From Entonaema liquescens (taxonomy: Eukaryota; Ascomycota; Sordariomycetes; Xylariales; Xylariaceae), in the NCBI GenBank assembly GCA_902805475.1, contig CADCSX010000007.1, positions 372,001 through 436,000 of the forward strand: 64,000 nucleotides of DNA, given 5' to 3'. Both the position numbers and the translations under genes were made by a program. Below are positions 35,583 through 46,009 of the stretch, one piece after another. The first letter of the stretch is position 1, and each line of letters starts with the position of its first letter. The notes under the pieces are model-generated. The model saw only the letters and a list, made by a program, of their open reading frames with translations. It did no database searches and was not told the DNA's origin.

Positions 35583-37518
35583 TTATGGCTTCGCCCATGG
35601 ACTACGCTGGGCCTCCATCTTCTGATGAGCTACCCAGTGGTCCACTCCGACGTCATCAACAGCAACGTCGTGGCTGATTCCAAAAGTTCGTTTCGAACCT
35701 AACTTCTGGTTCAGCTCTTTTGTGATGGCATCCACATCGACATTAAGATAGTCCCTCAGATACTTCCCTACATCAGTATTCTCCACGTTGCCCCGTATAG
35801 CTTCTGCTCCAGGACCACCAGAGCTGTAGATATTAACATCCACAGCCGAGTGGCCATGAGTACTCCATCCGATCTGTGCACGGATGCTAATCATTTGGGC
35901 AAAGGAATACTGGGCCTGTTCTGGACTTAAAGCCAGCGTCGTCAGCTCTTCGTCGGAGGCGTCATGAATGCCAAGACCAGGTTTGACGAGTTCCTCATCG
36001 ATATACTTCTTTAGCTTGTCGACGGAATGGTCAGAGGATTGCGCGATATGTCCATGAAGGCGATGGGCAAGATACTCCGAGGACGAGGAGGCGTTCGCCA
36101 GTACAGCGGGATACCATAAGTATTGTGGGTAGTTAACGTTTACCTCTGGAAGTAGGGTTAGCCAAGGTTTTTACTAGTCTTGAGGTAAGGGAATACTGAC
36201 GTCGTGCTACTGATAATCCGCCTGTTTCATGATCACTGGTAGCAACCAGGACGCCTGGGGTCTTGCTCTCATCTAAAAAGTCCAATACGGCCTTGAATGC
36301 CTTGTCGTATTCGAGAACTTCTCGCACTTGTGCAGCCGGGTCGTTCCCATGACCAGCGTGGTCGATTCTGCTGCCCTCGATCATCAAGAAAAATCCCTGG
36401 TCACTGTCTTCCGTAGCCTTCTCGAGAGCCCTCAAAGCCGTCTTGGCCATTTCGCTCAAACTGGGGTAGACGTCGTTCATGTTTCGCCTATCCAGCTCGA
36501 ATGGAATGTCTGTTGGAGCAAAGAGTCCCAACATCGGAAGCGGGACTTCCTTTTTACCTTCCCAGAATTCGTCGAATCCTGCCCGGTCGTTGATATAGTT
36601 CCAACCATAGTCTTTCTGGGCCATTTCTACCACGTCAATATTGTCCTCGCGACATCCACCGTCGGTTCCGTTCGGGAGGAAGTGGCATCGCCCGCCTCCA
36701 AACATTAGATCTACCACGCGACCAAGGGGCCCATGTCCAACTTCTTGAACCGCAATATCGTCGTTTTGTTGGCGAACATCAACATGGCTGGCAAAGCAAG
36801 CGGGTGTTGCATCAGTGATATCCGTTGTGACAACTAATCCTGTCTTGTATCCAGCCCTTTTAGCAGCCTCGAGCACAGTCCCACAAGGTGTTGAATCAGG
36901 TAGCATCGAAATGGCACCATTATAACTCTTCATTCCGCAACTGAATGCCGTCGCTCCAGCCGCCGAGTCCGTAACTAAGGATGAGCTACTTCGTGTCCGA
37001 CTACTACCCCAGAAGTGCTTATCAAGGGTGAGAGTGTCGCCGTGTTCGAGACCTTCGGTGTATTGTCTGAAACTACGAGTCAGAGATAGCGAGGCAGGGC
37101 CCATACCATCAGAGACCATGAAGATTAGATTACGTTTGCCGGCAGGTTTGTCGAATGAGGTTTGTTGGTGATGCGATGCCCAAATGGCGAGAACTAACAC
37201 ACCGGCGGTCGCGAGAAGGGCCCACGCAAATAGTAGAGCTTCTCGTAACCTAGTATGCCATGACCGTCCAGTGTGAGTAGCTCTAGATTGTCCGCGTAGC
37301 GCATCTTCTTCCGAGTCGCTTAGTCGGTCGGAATTGGCATCGGGATCGCGACGGTCGTCGGCGAGGAGTGGTGTTGTTGCATTAGCCTGGACGATTGAAG
37401 ATTACAGTCAGCTTAGTTCGTAGCTAAAGGGCGGTAATACGCCAGTGCCCGGCGTATGCAACACATGTTTCTCCCCAAATACGATCACTGGCATTTAAGA
37501 CGAAAGTACACTTACCAT
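35583..37518 (-). CDS. PHO8: Vacuolar alkaline phosphatase
   Basis: Metal-dependent phosphomonoesterase of the Pho8 type, anchored in the vacuolar membrane in yeast. Exons are 37516-37518 (the ATG alone), 36201-37386 and 35583-36145, giving 583 residues. A short acidic cytosolic tail is followed by one membrane segment at about residues 51-71. Active-site motifs are all present: D94-G in MVSDGMG, the nucleophile S142 in VTDSAAG, SRIDHAGHGND, ATSDHETGG and, near the end, the zinc-binding H in GWSTHGHSA. The initiator ATG sits directly before a GTAAGT donor. An upstream overlapping ATG (37533) is out of frame with exon 2. The second intron (36146-36200) joins SVAR to QVNVNYPQY. Confidence 0.93.
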
Positions 37519-38628
37519 ATCGATCGCGATTCATTTGAAGATGACACAACTTTTACGCGATGATAAATATAGCCGGTTGCAATCACAGAGTTGAAGATGT
37601 AAATGTTGAAGCTTACACGATTCGAGACCCTTTTAAGTTCAAGCTGTAAGGTTCAATGTTTGGTCCCTGAGACTGAGATAAGAGCTAGCTGCATGCATCA
37701 ATCCCCACAACCTTGTTCCCATGACGTTATCATGCGTAACAATTATGTTACACTACACTAATTTGGTGTCTTGGCGGTGCTCTATGCTCTCTAGATGCAT
37801 ATTGGGTCCCCCCTATATTATTTATTCATCTATGAGAAGCCACCTTGAAAGGGGCACTGCCTCCTCCAGATATGACAATCCTCAACGCTTTAGCTTAAAG
37901 TCATAGTCAGAAGGCGATTAAGACACAGGGCGTCTTCACCAGTAGGATATAGTTACGCATCAATTTGTTAACTAGAAAGCATCATTAAGTATTCCACCTG
38001 GATGACAGGGTCCTACTTTAGTTGAACTATCCAATTTCTTAGTGAGAAAACCTCGTCAAGGACCTCAAATCTTTGAATAAGGGGATACTGCCACAGAGTC
38101 TTTTTGGTAGGATGTGACTTTGGTGTTTCCTTATCTCGTGGTCATATGGCCAACCTAGGTTTGTCCTCAGGCTTTAGTCACAGCAACTGAATAAGATCGT
38201 GGTAGGTAAATCAAGAAACATTATGTTCATACGTACATGAACAACACGTTTGTATGCATTCTCGCAGGTTCTCAAAGTCTCTTGTAGTTTAGCCCTTAAA
38301 GCTTAGAACAATGCCCAAGAATGCCAATTGTTGTTTCTTGTTCTTCTGCGTAGTTAGTTCTGGGAGCATCTTTGTGTGCCATGCTTTATACGGAACAACA
38401 ATAATGTACGTTTTGTCCCAACACTTTGGTCCTGTCTAAAATAATATAAGAACCCCTGCACCATGTCTTACCTCGAGTTTAATCCATCTAAACCATCTTA
38501 TCCTTCTTGTATCAATCTCTATCAACACCGCACATTACCTATAAACGAGCTGGCCTCGATATATATCAACAGTAGTCTGGTACGTTTTACTACTTTTTCG
38601 CAAACGACAAGGTCATAAAAACATCACA
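37519..38628. other. Divergent intergenic region with promoters of PHO8 and the LPMO
   Basis: A 1.1-kb spacer. A TATA-like TATAAG lies at 38445-38450, about 180 nt before the LPMO ATG. No gene seen. Confidence 0.5.
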
Positions 38629-39966
38629 ATGTTTGTGAAATATGGTTCGGCCGTGGCCGCCTTGGCCCAACTCTTCGCCATTTCTGATGGCCACATGATC
38701 ATGCAGACCCCGAAACCCTTCGGAGGTCCTGACCTCGACAACTCTCCTTTAACTTCAGGTAATTACCCTTGTAAGTTGAAGGGCGATCCAGCTACCTTTT
38801 ATTCGACCTCCGGCCTCGACAATACAATGGCGGTCGGAGAAAGCCAAACCCTCTCGTTCAAGGGTTCAGCGGTCCACGGAGGCGGAAGTTGCCAGTTGGC
38901 GATCACTAAAGACCTCCAGCCCAGCGTGTCGACTTCTTGGCAAGTTATCCTTTCCATCGAAGGAGGCTGCCCAAGCAAGTCTGGCTCAGGTCCTGACACA
39001 TACGACTTCAAGATCCCAGACGGAGTAGCAGCTGGCAAATACGTCTTCGCCTGGACTTGGATCAGCAAACTCGCGGGCCAGCCGGAGTATTACATGAACT
39101 GTGCTCCTATCACTGTCACGGGTGGAAAATCCAAGCGATCGGACAACGAGACCATGGAAATCCTCCCTCGCGACGGTCAGTTCCCCGAGCTCTTCGTAGG
39201 TAACCTTGCCGACATCAACTCGTGTAAGTCTGAACCCAGCACCGATCCTCAGTACCCCGACCCCGGCTCTAACGTCATCCGTCCGGGTTCGAACAACCAC
39301 TTCGCCAAGATCCAAGGCGACAACTGTGTTCCCAAGGGTGCTAAGTCTGGAGGATCGAACGATGCCGGAAGCCCTGCTGACCAAAGTCCTCCTACTAATG
39401 GTGCAGGTGGCGGCAGCGATAGTGGTAACGGGAACGCTGGCTCTAGCCCTGCTGCACCAGCCACCACCGCTGTCCCAGCTCCTGCTGCTCCAGCTTCTAG
39501 CCCTGCTTCTGGTGACTATTTCATGACTGCTTCTTCCGCAGGTAATGGTGGCAGCACTGCTGCTCCCGCCCAGAGCTCCCCGGCCGCGCCTGGAACCGGT
39601 TCCGCAGTCAGCTCTGCAGCCAGTTCTGCGACTAGTGCCGCATCTGTTCCTGCATCTAGTCCCACGGCTAGTTCTGCGGCTAGTTCTGCAGCTGTTTCGG
39701 CAAGCCCTGCTCCAGTGAGCTCTGCAAGCCCAGCAAATAGTACCGCTCCCAGCTCCGGGTCCACCCAAGGAGGACTCACAGGACCATGTACTTCTGAAGG
39801 TATGTTCAACTGTATTGGTGGAACCGCCTTTCAGCAGTGTGCCTCTGGTTCGTGGTCCGTGGTTATGCAAATGGCTGCTACGGTTAAGTGTGCTGAAGGA
39901 CAGACGATGACTTTGTGGGGACGAGATCAGACCTCTCGTAAAATTGCCCGTAGGGTTGATTGGTAA
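38629..39966 (+). CDS. AA11-type lytic polysaccharide monooxygenase, secreted
   Basis: Copper enzyme that oxidatively cleaves crystalline chitin. Single exon, 445 residues. The signal peptide ends at G21 so that H22 (HMIMQTP) becomes the N-terminal copper-binding His. The second brace His is H83 in AVHGGGSCQ, and the axial-side Tyr lies in PEYYMNC (154-155). The catalytic domain runs to about residue 220, with a KR site near 169 in a loop. A long Ala/Ser/Pro/Gly-rich linker (about 240-380) leads to a C-terminal module with Cys in GPCTSEGMFNCIGG, QQCASGSW and VKCAEGQ. This is probably the small X278-like chitin-associated module found on other AA11 proteins. Function of that module is inferred. 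Confidence 0.88.
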   Translation: MFVKYGSAVAALAQLFAISDGHMIMQTPKPFGGPDLDNSPLTSGNYPCKLKGDPATFYSTSGLDNTMAVGESQTLSFKGSAVHGGGSCQLAITKDLQPSVSTSWQVILSIEGGCPSKSGSGPDTYDFKIPDGVAAGKYVFAWTWISKLAGQPEYYMNCAPITVTGGKSKRSDNETMEILPRDGQFPELFVGNLADINSCKSEPSTDPQYPDPGSNVIRPGSNNHFAKIQGDNCVPKGAKSGGSNDAGSPADQSPPTNGAGGGSDSGNGNAGSSPAAPATTAVPAPAAPASSPASGDYFMTASSAGNGGSTAAPAQSSPAAPGTGSAVSSAASSATSAASVPASSPTASSAASSAAVSASPAPVSSASPANSTAPSSGSTQGGLTGPCTSEGMFNCIGGTAFQQCASGSWSVVMQMAATVKCAEGQTMTLWGRDQTSRKIARRVDW

Positions 39967-40795
39967 GGCAGACAGTCCGAATTGACATATTCCTCTTGAG
40001 CAGTAATGCACATATCGTGGAACATAAAACTTATCGGAAGGTTAATGTAGATAGTGTTAACCCAGTCCACTCATGGTATACCATGGTGGTTGGAGCCTCC
40101 CATAAGTAATTCGAAAATTTCGTTTGTAATAGACTTTATACAAGTAACTTGCACCTCTTTAGGAATGTGGTGATATCCTTGATGATGAGTTGTATGACCC
40201 AAGTCACATTTCAAACCTATGTCTGCCATTATAGAGTGATATGAGCACGGTCTTAAGATAGTGTTGTAAGCAGGAATATGTTCGCTAGGAGTAAGCACTC
40301 GCTCATCAGGTAACCCCAGTCAATGTTCCCGTAATATTTCTACAATGCAAGCACTAGCAATGGTGGAAACAATTCACACAGGCCGGAGTGGTTGGGACCA
40401 TCATTGGTCCGAAACCACACGAACACTATAAAAATTAATATTTTCACACTGCCAAAGGACAATAGCAAAGAAAATGAACACTTACACAATACCAGAGTTC
40501 GGTGGAATCGTATTTAGGATAGCATGGCTTCGGTGCTACCGATACCGTATTTTCTATTTTTCTATTAGCGTTGCTGGTGAAAAAGATGTGGCTTAGTTCT
40601 GATTGACCTTTCTCTTCTTTAGTTTTTGAGGTGTTGATTTGAGTAGCTGTCGATGCTTTAGCCGAAATTTGAGTTGTAAGCTCATCACCAGGTTCAATAC
40701 TATTCACGCTTAGTTCTGCAATGCTTAAATTTAGGGTTGTACTTCCGCCTGTAATATTGCAATATTGAAATGAAATCATAACTTACACTTCTATA
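39967..40795. other. Spacer upstream of the DUF7580 gene
   Basis: The expected N-terminal exon of the DUF7580 protein should lie here, but I do not find it. A 111-codon minus-strand frame (40444-40779) has no recognisable features. The sequence CTTCTATAG just before 40796 looks like a 3' splice site. Confidence 0.45.
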
Positions 40796-42181
40796 GGCTA
40801 CCTCGTTGAAGAAGGGCCGGGATGCCTTTCGAATGAGGTTCGGGAAAAAAGACTACTACGAACTTCTTGAAGATCTGAGAGCTTGTAATGCAGAACTAAG
40901 AAGGCTTCGAAAAACAGCTGTCGAGATACAATACCACACTAAGACGGTTCATCTTACAATGCCATCTGGCTATGGGAATACTCGAATCATGTGCTCCCAT
41001 TTGTATCATCTGTTACAAAACTGGTCATCCTGCAACAATAGCCTCAACGCTTGTCATAGCGCTAAGCTTTTCCTCAACTGTACAGACGAGATAGAGCCGA
41101 ATATGGATCTATTCTTCGAGTATAACGGAGTAAAGCGGACTTCCTCTCGAAGGTATGTGAAAAATCGCAGTTATTTGATACATCCTATTAATGGCACTAC
41201 GCTAGGGCACCTATCCACGCTATTTACAGGGACTTGGGATGCGGCAGCATCATTTCGCCACATACTATAAGCCCGATTATTGGGGTTGCTTTAAAAAAGA
41301 GATGTATTTCTAAGGAAATCGATGGCCAGCATTCCGTTGTTACAAAACCCACCGCTGAAGGTGCTGGTATACCCAGCTGCGATGGCCAAGATTTAGCCCA
41401 AATAAAAATCAAGTGCGAGAGCTTACAGACGGATTCGCCCATCACCTACCCATCATCGCACAAGGATCCTCTTGGCCACCTCGAGATAAAGGGTAACCAG
41501 CAGCTCGTCATATACCGGGGCTTACGAAATCTGGGAGTTGACCTCGATACTTTCAATGCTAAACCACAGAAAACCTTGGTCGGCTTTCTTGATATCCCTG
41601 CTTATCGAGTTATATCGGACAAAGACCGCATTAGGCTTGGACTTATGATGGTAAAATCAATGCTGAGATATCACTCGACGCCATGGTGGCCTCAGGGATT
41701 GACGCTCAATCAAGTATACGTCTTCTGTTGTGACACGGATGACTTGTCCTCATCTATCGACACCATACACCTTCGCGCGAACTTCAGAGCCTTGCCAGTC
41801 GTAGAAAATACCAGTTTACCTCTCACGTTAAAAGGCAAGCAGAACTACATACCCGACTCCTTGCCCCTGGATTTGGTTCAAGAGGCCATGGAAAACTACG
41901 GCATAAGGAACATAACCCTGTACGCGCTCGGGGTAGCTCTTCTCCAAATCGGGCTATGGGAACACATCCCGTGGGATGATCATGTACAAGTCCGTAGGAA
42001 GGCGGCGAGACTTTCGTACCTTGGGAAAAGGTTCAGAGATGCGACGAAGAGGCTAATTGACTGCGACTTTGGCTTAGCTACGGAGCAGCTGGAGGATATA
42101 AAGCTCCAAGACGCTATCTTTAGCCACGTTGTGGGCGATCTAGAATCGTTGCTTCGCGATCTGACAAATTTAGAATTATGA
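40796..42181 (+). CDS. DUF7580-type fungal protein, 5' end not found
   Basis: Member of a large family of fungal proteins ending in a domain named DUF7580, often found with heterokaryon-incompatibility-like or kinase-like neighbours; the molecular role is unknown. Two exons are visible, about 40796-41152 and 41230-42181, joined in phase by a 77-nt intron (GTATGT donor, TTTACAG acceptor). Family marks are the helical segment ELLEDLRACNAELRRL early on, then YALGVALLQIGLWEHIPW, AARLSYLGKRFRDATKRLI and CDFGLATEQLED near the end. The visible exon has no ATG at its start and begins just after a splice acceptor-like CTATAG. The first in-frame ATG is at 40832. Either an upstream exon was missed or the N-terminal helical part has been lost. 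Confidence 0.68.
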
Positions 42182-43039
42182 TCGGTACTAACTTGGGTAG
42201 TGCTATATGAGCTTTGATCTTCTTGAATTATTTGACTCGAATAAACTATGATTTACGCTTTGGTTACTTTCTTATAGCAATACTTCAATACCTAGTAGCA
42301 ATGATTATTCGTAAAGTCAGACTCTCAGTACATCACTTCAGTAGTCCTTGGATAGTATTTCCCATAGGCTAAATTATCAACGGTCATAAATATGCCCGTG
42401 ATTACACTCCACGAAACTGCTAACTTATACGATTTAAATATATTTTTTTATATCTAGACCTCATACATCGGATGTATTTTGGGCAACAGTGTTAATTTCT
42501 CGTGGTAAGTATGTGTTCCGATCCGATATTGCCAACCTATATACAGGGGGTAGGTATACTCTCATAGGATAGCGCCTTCCTTGATTTTATGTGTCCTCGT
42601 ACGGACCATGACCTCCTTGGAAGCTCCGTGCATAAAGCGAATTCATTGTTTGCGAGTGGTTAGTTCCGTTTCATATTAGAAGGGGAGCTTCACTCACCGT
42701 AGGTCTGCGAATTAAACTTTAGAGATATGGTAGATAAGCTTAAACTTTGCCCTTCTTACCATAAAATAGAAGTATACATTAGGTAATCTCGGTCCCCAAG
42801 GCCGGGCAACCCCTACTGGATATGTATATAAGGTATCGACTGGGGGAGGTGGAAGGAGATATTGTACAAGTTCATCTTCGGAAGCTGCAGTGGACTTATC
42901 CCAACTCATATATAAAAAGCCCAAAGGCAACCAACTTTGCCCGCCGATTGAACATTTACATGACCACCATCCCGTCTTGTCTCCTTCGCCATTTTCTCTT
43001 TTTTTTTTTTCTTTTGAAAAAAAAAAACCTGATTGCAAA
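42182..43039. other. Spacer with the Fic gene promoter and T/A-run leader
   Basis: No gene. A TATA box is at about 42907-42915. A T12 run at 42999-43010 and an A11 run at 43017-43027 lie in the leader just before the ATG and could pair. Confidence 0.55.
42906..42916 (+). promoter_or_regulatory. TATA box of the Fic gene
   Basis: CATATATAAAAAG is a near-perfect TATA element about 130 nt before the ATG at 43040. It supports that start over the upstream in-frame ATG at 42890, which would place the TATA box inside the coding sequence. Confidence 0.6.
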
Positions 43040-44077
43040 ATGATTTCAAAACTACAAATTTCAATGAGCAAGGGCTGGCTAAGAGTCGACCTTACTATTC
43101 GAAGCTCACAGTACCTCAGAAATGAAGCAACCAAGCAGAATTTCCCAGTTGATCCTACCTTAACAATTCAGTCGGTTCGGGACAAGTCTATCACCCTTAC
43201 TAATGAATCTGTGGAGTTTTGGTCAAAGTTCGAAGACAGTCTTGTCGAATTTGTCTATTCATCGAACTTCATTGAAGTCACTGGGTCTGATTTCGATATA
43301 ACGGAGAAGCTATGCCGTGCAACTTTCCGGGATCAGCAAGTTCAAGCAGAAGTCGAACCAAGCAGCCCAGAATACGAGGAAGCAAAAGCTGCGTTGATTG
43401 CGCTGACACGATCAAGCTCCCCTGAAGATATTACACAAAGTCGACAGGAAGTCATCAATCACGCCAAAGCCCTAAACTATGCTATCGATCATATCATCAT
43501 CAATAGCGAAGCAATTACGGAAGACTTTCTTCGAGAGGTGCATAGTATATTATGTGCTGGAAAAGTCTTAGGGGAGGATGCGGGTCGGCCCGGAGTTTAT
43601 AGAAATTGGGAAATCGCAGCAAGACATGGTCGGGATATGAAGAAAAAATCTATCTTCATACGTTCGTCGGTTGTTCCTCAGTACATGGCGGAGCTTGTGA
43701 GTGATCTACAGAAGGATATGATCACAGCAGAGGAAAGCAAGGTGGTTGATCCTTTCGACCTAGCAAATCGGTACTGTCATCGCTTGGTCTGCATTCACCC
43801 TTTCGGAGATGGGAATGGGAGGATGTGTCGGATTCTACTCAACATCATTCTCCTGAAATACGCTGGGTTTGTTAGCACATTTGGCGGTACTGAAGCCGAG
43901 CGAGAAGAATATTTGGACTTGGCTAGGCGAGCCAACAAGAAATTTCACGATGAAGATATGGAAGTTCCAGAGGAGGAAAATAAGGGCCATCATGAGCTGG
44001 CAAGATTCACACTCAGGAAGTCCAAGCAGTCATTCGATTATTTGTGGAAGTGGACCAGTGATAAAGGGGAATCATAG
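43040..44077 (+). CDS. Fic-domain enzyme (probable protein AMPylase)
   Basis: Fic/Doc-fold enzyme that most often transfers AMP from ATP to Ser, Thr or Tyr of a target protein. Single exon, 345 residues. The catalytic loop HPFGDGNGR is complete at residues 253-261, with the base H253, the acidic metal ligand D257 and R261. Near the N-terminus SSNFIE (74-79) resembles the inhibitory helix motif S/T-x3-E-G/N: S75 and E79 are present but the last position is V80. This suggests a class II, self-inhibited arrangement. No signal peptide or membrane segment is seen, so it is probably cytosolic. The longer frame from 42890 adds a Phe/Lys-rich low-complexity start encoded by the T/A runs and is less likely. 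It lies in tandem with the DUF7580 gene and the secreted H-G-T protein. Confidence 0.9.
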   Translation: MISKLQISMSKGWLRVDLTIRSSQYLRNEATKQNFPVDPTLTIQSVRDKSITLTNESVEFWSKFEDSLVEFVYSSNFIEVTGSDFDITEKLCRATFRDQQVQAEVEPSSPEYEEAKAALIALTRSSSPEDITQSRQEVINHAKALNYAIDHIIINSEAITEDFLREVHSILCAGKVLGEDAGRPGVYRNWEIAARHGRDMKKKSIFIRSSVVPQYMAELVSDLQKDMITAEESKVVDPFDLANRYCHRLVCIHPFGDGNGRMCRILLNIILLKYAGFVSTFGGTEAEREEYLDLARRANKKFHDEDMEVPEEENKGHHELARFTLRKSKQSFDYLWKWTSDKGES

Positions 44078-44413
44078 TAGAGATATATGGGACTCTTTTA
44101 GATATAATTACGTAACTCATACTGGATCATACATAGCGAATAATCAGGAAATGAAGATGACATAATTACTGCCCACCCATAGACCAACATTGGTAAGACC
44201 TTCTTTCTGTAACGATCTGATAAGAAAGTACCTTGTATCGTGTGACGCGTAATATCAGACGAGCTAATCTTCATGTAGTGCAGCAATTTAGTACTCCTAG
44301 AGAAGCGGTAAGCGACATATTTCGTAGTGTCTTGTGTCCATTAAACATGGTAAACTCAAGTCTCTTTAGAATTGAGCAGAAGGACTCTATTAGGAGGTAG
44401 CTAAGTTTAGTTG
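44078..44413. other. Short spacer between the Fic gene and the secreted protein gene
   Basis: 336 bp between tandem genes; serves as 3' flank and promoter. Nothing else is recognised. Confidence 0.6.
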
Positions 44414-46009
44414 ATGATGATTCTAACTCCAATATACCAGCTAGCGACGTTGGTATTTGCGACGACCTCGTCTGCTCTTAACAATGCTGGTTCGTCTGAT
44501 GGTTTCGGCCCAACTCTCGATAGCGCCCGCGAGAACGGGCCGCAAATATTCAACGCCCTTCACAACGCGATGCGCGAGTTTGGATCCGCCTTGAATCACA
44601 ATGGAATGTCCCTCTTCCCGGGGGTAATACCTCAGGGAGTGCTCTTGTATCATGGAACTAGCACCAAAGAAATGCCTAAGGGGTTTGAATGGCTTGCGTT
44701 CGAAATAGAGCATGCGGAATCCTTCGCTCGCTGTCGAGGACCACCCCGAAAGGACGTCGATAGAAATCAGAATACAGATTTCTTGGAATCTGTTATACAT
44801 CCACCGCCACCAGACAAGATCTGGCGACCTAGATGCCCCCCGCAGTCCCCAGCAGGTTACTTACAGATCTATCAGGCTTCAAGACCTCTAAATGTTCTTT
44901 ATATCGATGGCATGGCAGCCGGCAAGACAGTCATGGGTACGATTGATACCCAGGACATCTTGCTGGCAGCTAACAGAAGTCGGTTCATGTTTGATGACTG
45001 GGCAAGGGCTGATGGTTTATGCGCGCTGGCTCGGAAGTGGCAAATCGACGGATTTATACGTATGGAACCTGGATTCGAGGTCATCTACTGCGATTTCACA
45101 AATGGCCTGGAACTCCTATCAGCCTACCAACGACCAGCTGTAGACGAACCAGGCGATATAGATGATATGCAGATCGTCATGTTTGAGTGGGCGAGGGCAG
45201 CTGCTCAGCGATACCAAGGCATCGGTTCATCGCGTGTCACACTCGACTATTCCTCTATGGTTTCTGCTTTCTTCTATTCGATCAACTTGACGAACCCGGA
45301 TCCGAAGAGACCTGACCTACCTAGATTGGTACAGGCCACCAATGCAGAAATGGATGCCGTGCGGGAACATGTTAGCGATTCTGTGGCTCGATCGAGATCA
45401 TCCCGAAAAGTTCCTGTAGATTGGCAAGGAGTAACAGATATGATCGTTACTCGATATGCCAAGCGGTTACCCTTCATCGCCCAGACAGATTCGATCGACA
45501 TCATCAGGAGCGAAATAAACGGCCTCCTCAACATCTTCATCGACTATGCAGAAACTGACGAGGGCTTCTTAGCTGCGCAGCAACGCTGTGTACGATTTTA
45601 CCTTCGACCTGCGCATGGGCGAACATTAGAGGACGAGCTCATATACGCGGCAATTGAGCGTACCACGACTATGATATGCACGGCACTCTTCAAGGCTAGG
45701 AAGCTCGTGGTTGAGGATCAAGATGCTGACGAACGGTTAGCAGTGAATGCGACGAAGCAGATTATCCACGATCTAATGGGAACGCTGCGATGGCCGGAGT
45801 GGAAGGAGTGTGGCCCCTGTCAACCGGACGAATTGTGCTTCGTAGCGATGTGGCCCTTCGGAAACGTAGAAGACCATTATAACCCCAGCTGTCTGAACTA
45901 CTCTGCCGTCATCGGCCGCCACGATTACTGGCAGGAACGTCCACCGCCGCTCTGCGTGAATAAAGAGCCATGTCAGAAATATGATGACCTGGGGAATGAG
46001 GAGCTATGA
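44414..46009 (+). CDS. Secreted fungal protein of unknown function with a YHGT motif
   Basis: Single exon, 531 residues from the ATG at 44414. The N-terminus (MMILTPIYQLATLVFATTSSA) is a signal peptide, so secretion is expected. The segment GVLLYHGTSTKE (about 75-86) followed by WLAFEIEHAESFA appears in a widespread family of uncharacterised fungal secreted proteins. Other conserved-looking parts are GYLQIYQASRPLNVLYIDG, GKTVMGTIDTQD and a C-terminal Cys cluster (ECGPCQPDELC, then LCVNKEPC). The Y-H-G-T pattern on an early strand recalls the H-x-T/S of H-Y-E ADP-ribosyltransferase folds, but I cannot identify the Tyr and Glu partners with certainty. Enzymatic function is therefore unproven. 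Good codon structure with no breaks supports a functional gene. Confidence 0.8.
   Translation: MMILTPIYQLATLVFATTSSALNNAGSSDGFGPTLDSARENGPQIFNALHNAMREFGSALNHNGMSLFPGVIPQGVLLYHGTSTKEMPKGFEWLAFEIEHAESFARCRGPPRKDVDRNQNTDFLESVIHPPPPDKIWRPRCPPQSPAGYLQIYQASRPLNVLYIDGMAAGKTVMGTIDTQDILLAANRSRFMFDDWARADGLCALARKWQIDGFIRMEPGFEVIYCDFTNGLELLSAYQRPAVDEPGDIDDMQIVMFEWARAAAQRYQGIGSSRVTLDYSSMVSAFFYSINLTNPDPKRPDLPRLVQATNAEMDAVREHVSDSVARSRSSRKVPVDWQGVTDMIVTRYAKRLPFIAQTDSIDIIRSEINGLLNIFIDYAETDEGFLAAQQRCVRFYLRPAHGRTLEDELIYAAIERTTTMICTALFKARKLVVEDQDADERLAVNATKQIIHDLMGTLRWPEWKECGPCQPDELCFVAMWPFGNVEDHYNPSCLNYSAVIGRHDYWQERPPPLCVNKEPCQKYDDLGNEEL

Noticed and set aside
38986..40011. 341-codon open frame on the minus strand
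   Set aside because: Antisense to the LPMO and its Ala/Ser-rich linker; composition (Arg/Ser/Thr/Cys-rich) reflects the complement of repeats.
42890..43039. Upstream in-frame ATG for the Fic protein at 42890
   Set aside because: It would put the TATA box and the T/A runs inside the coding sequence and adds a low-complexity start not seen in Fic proteins.
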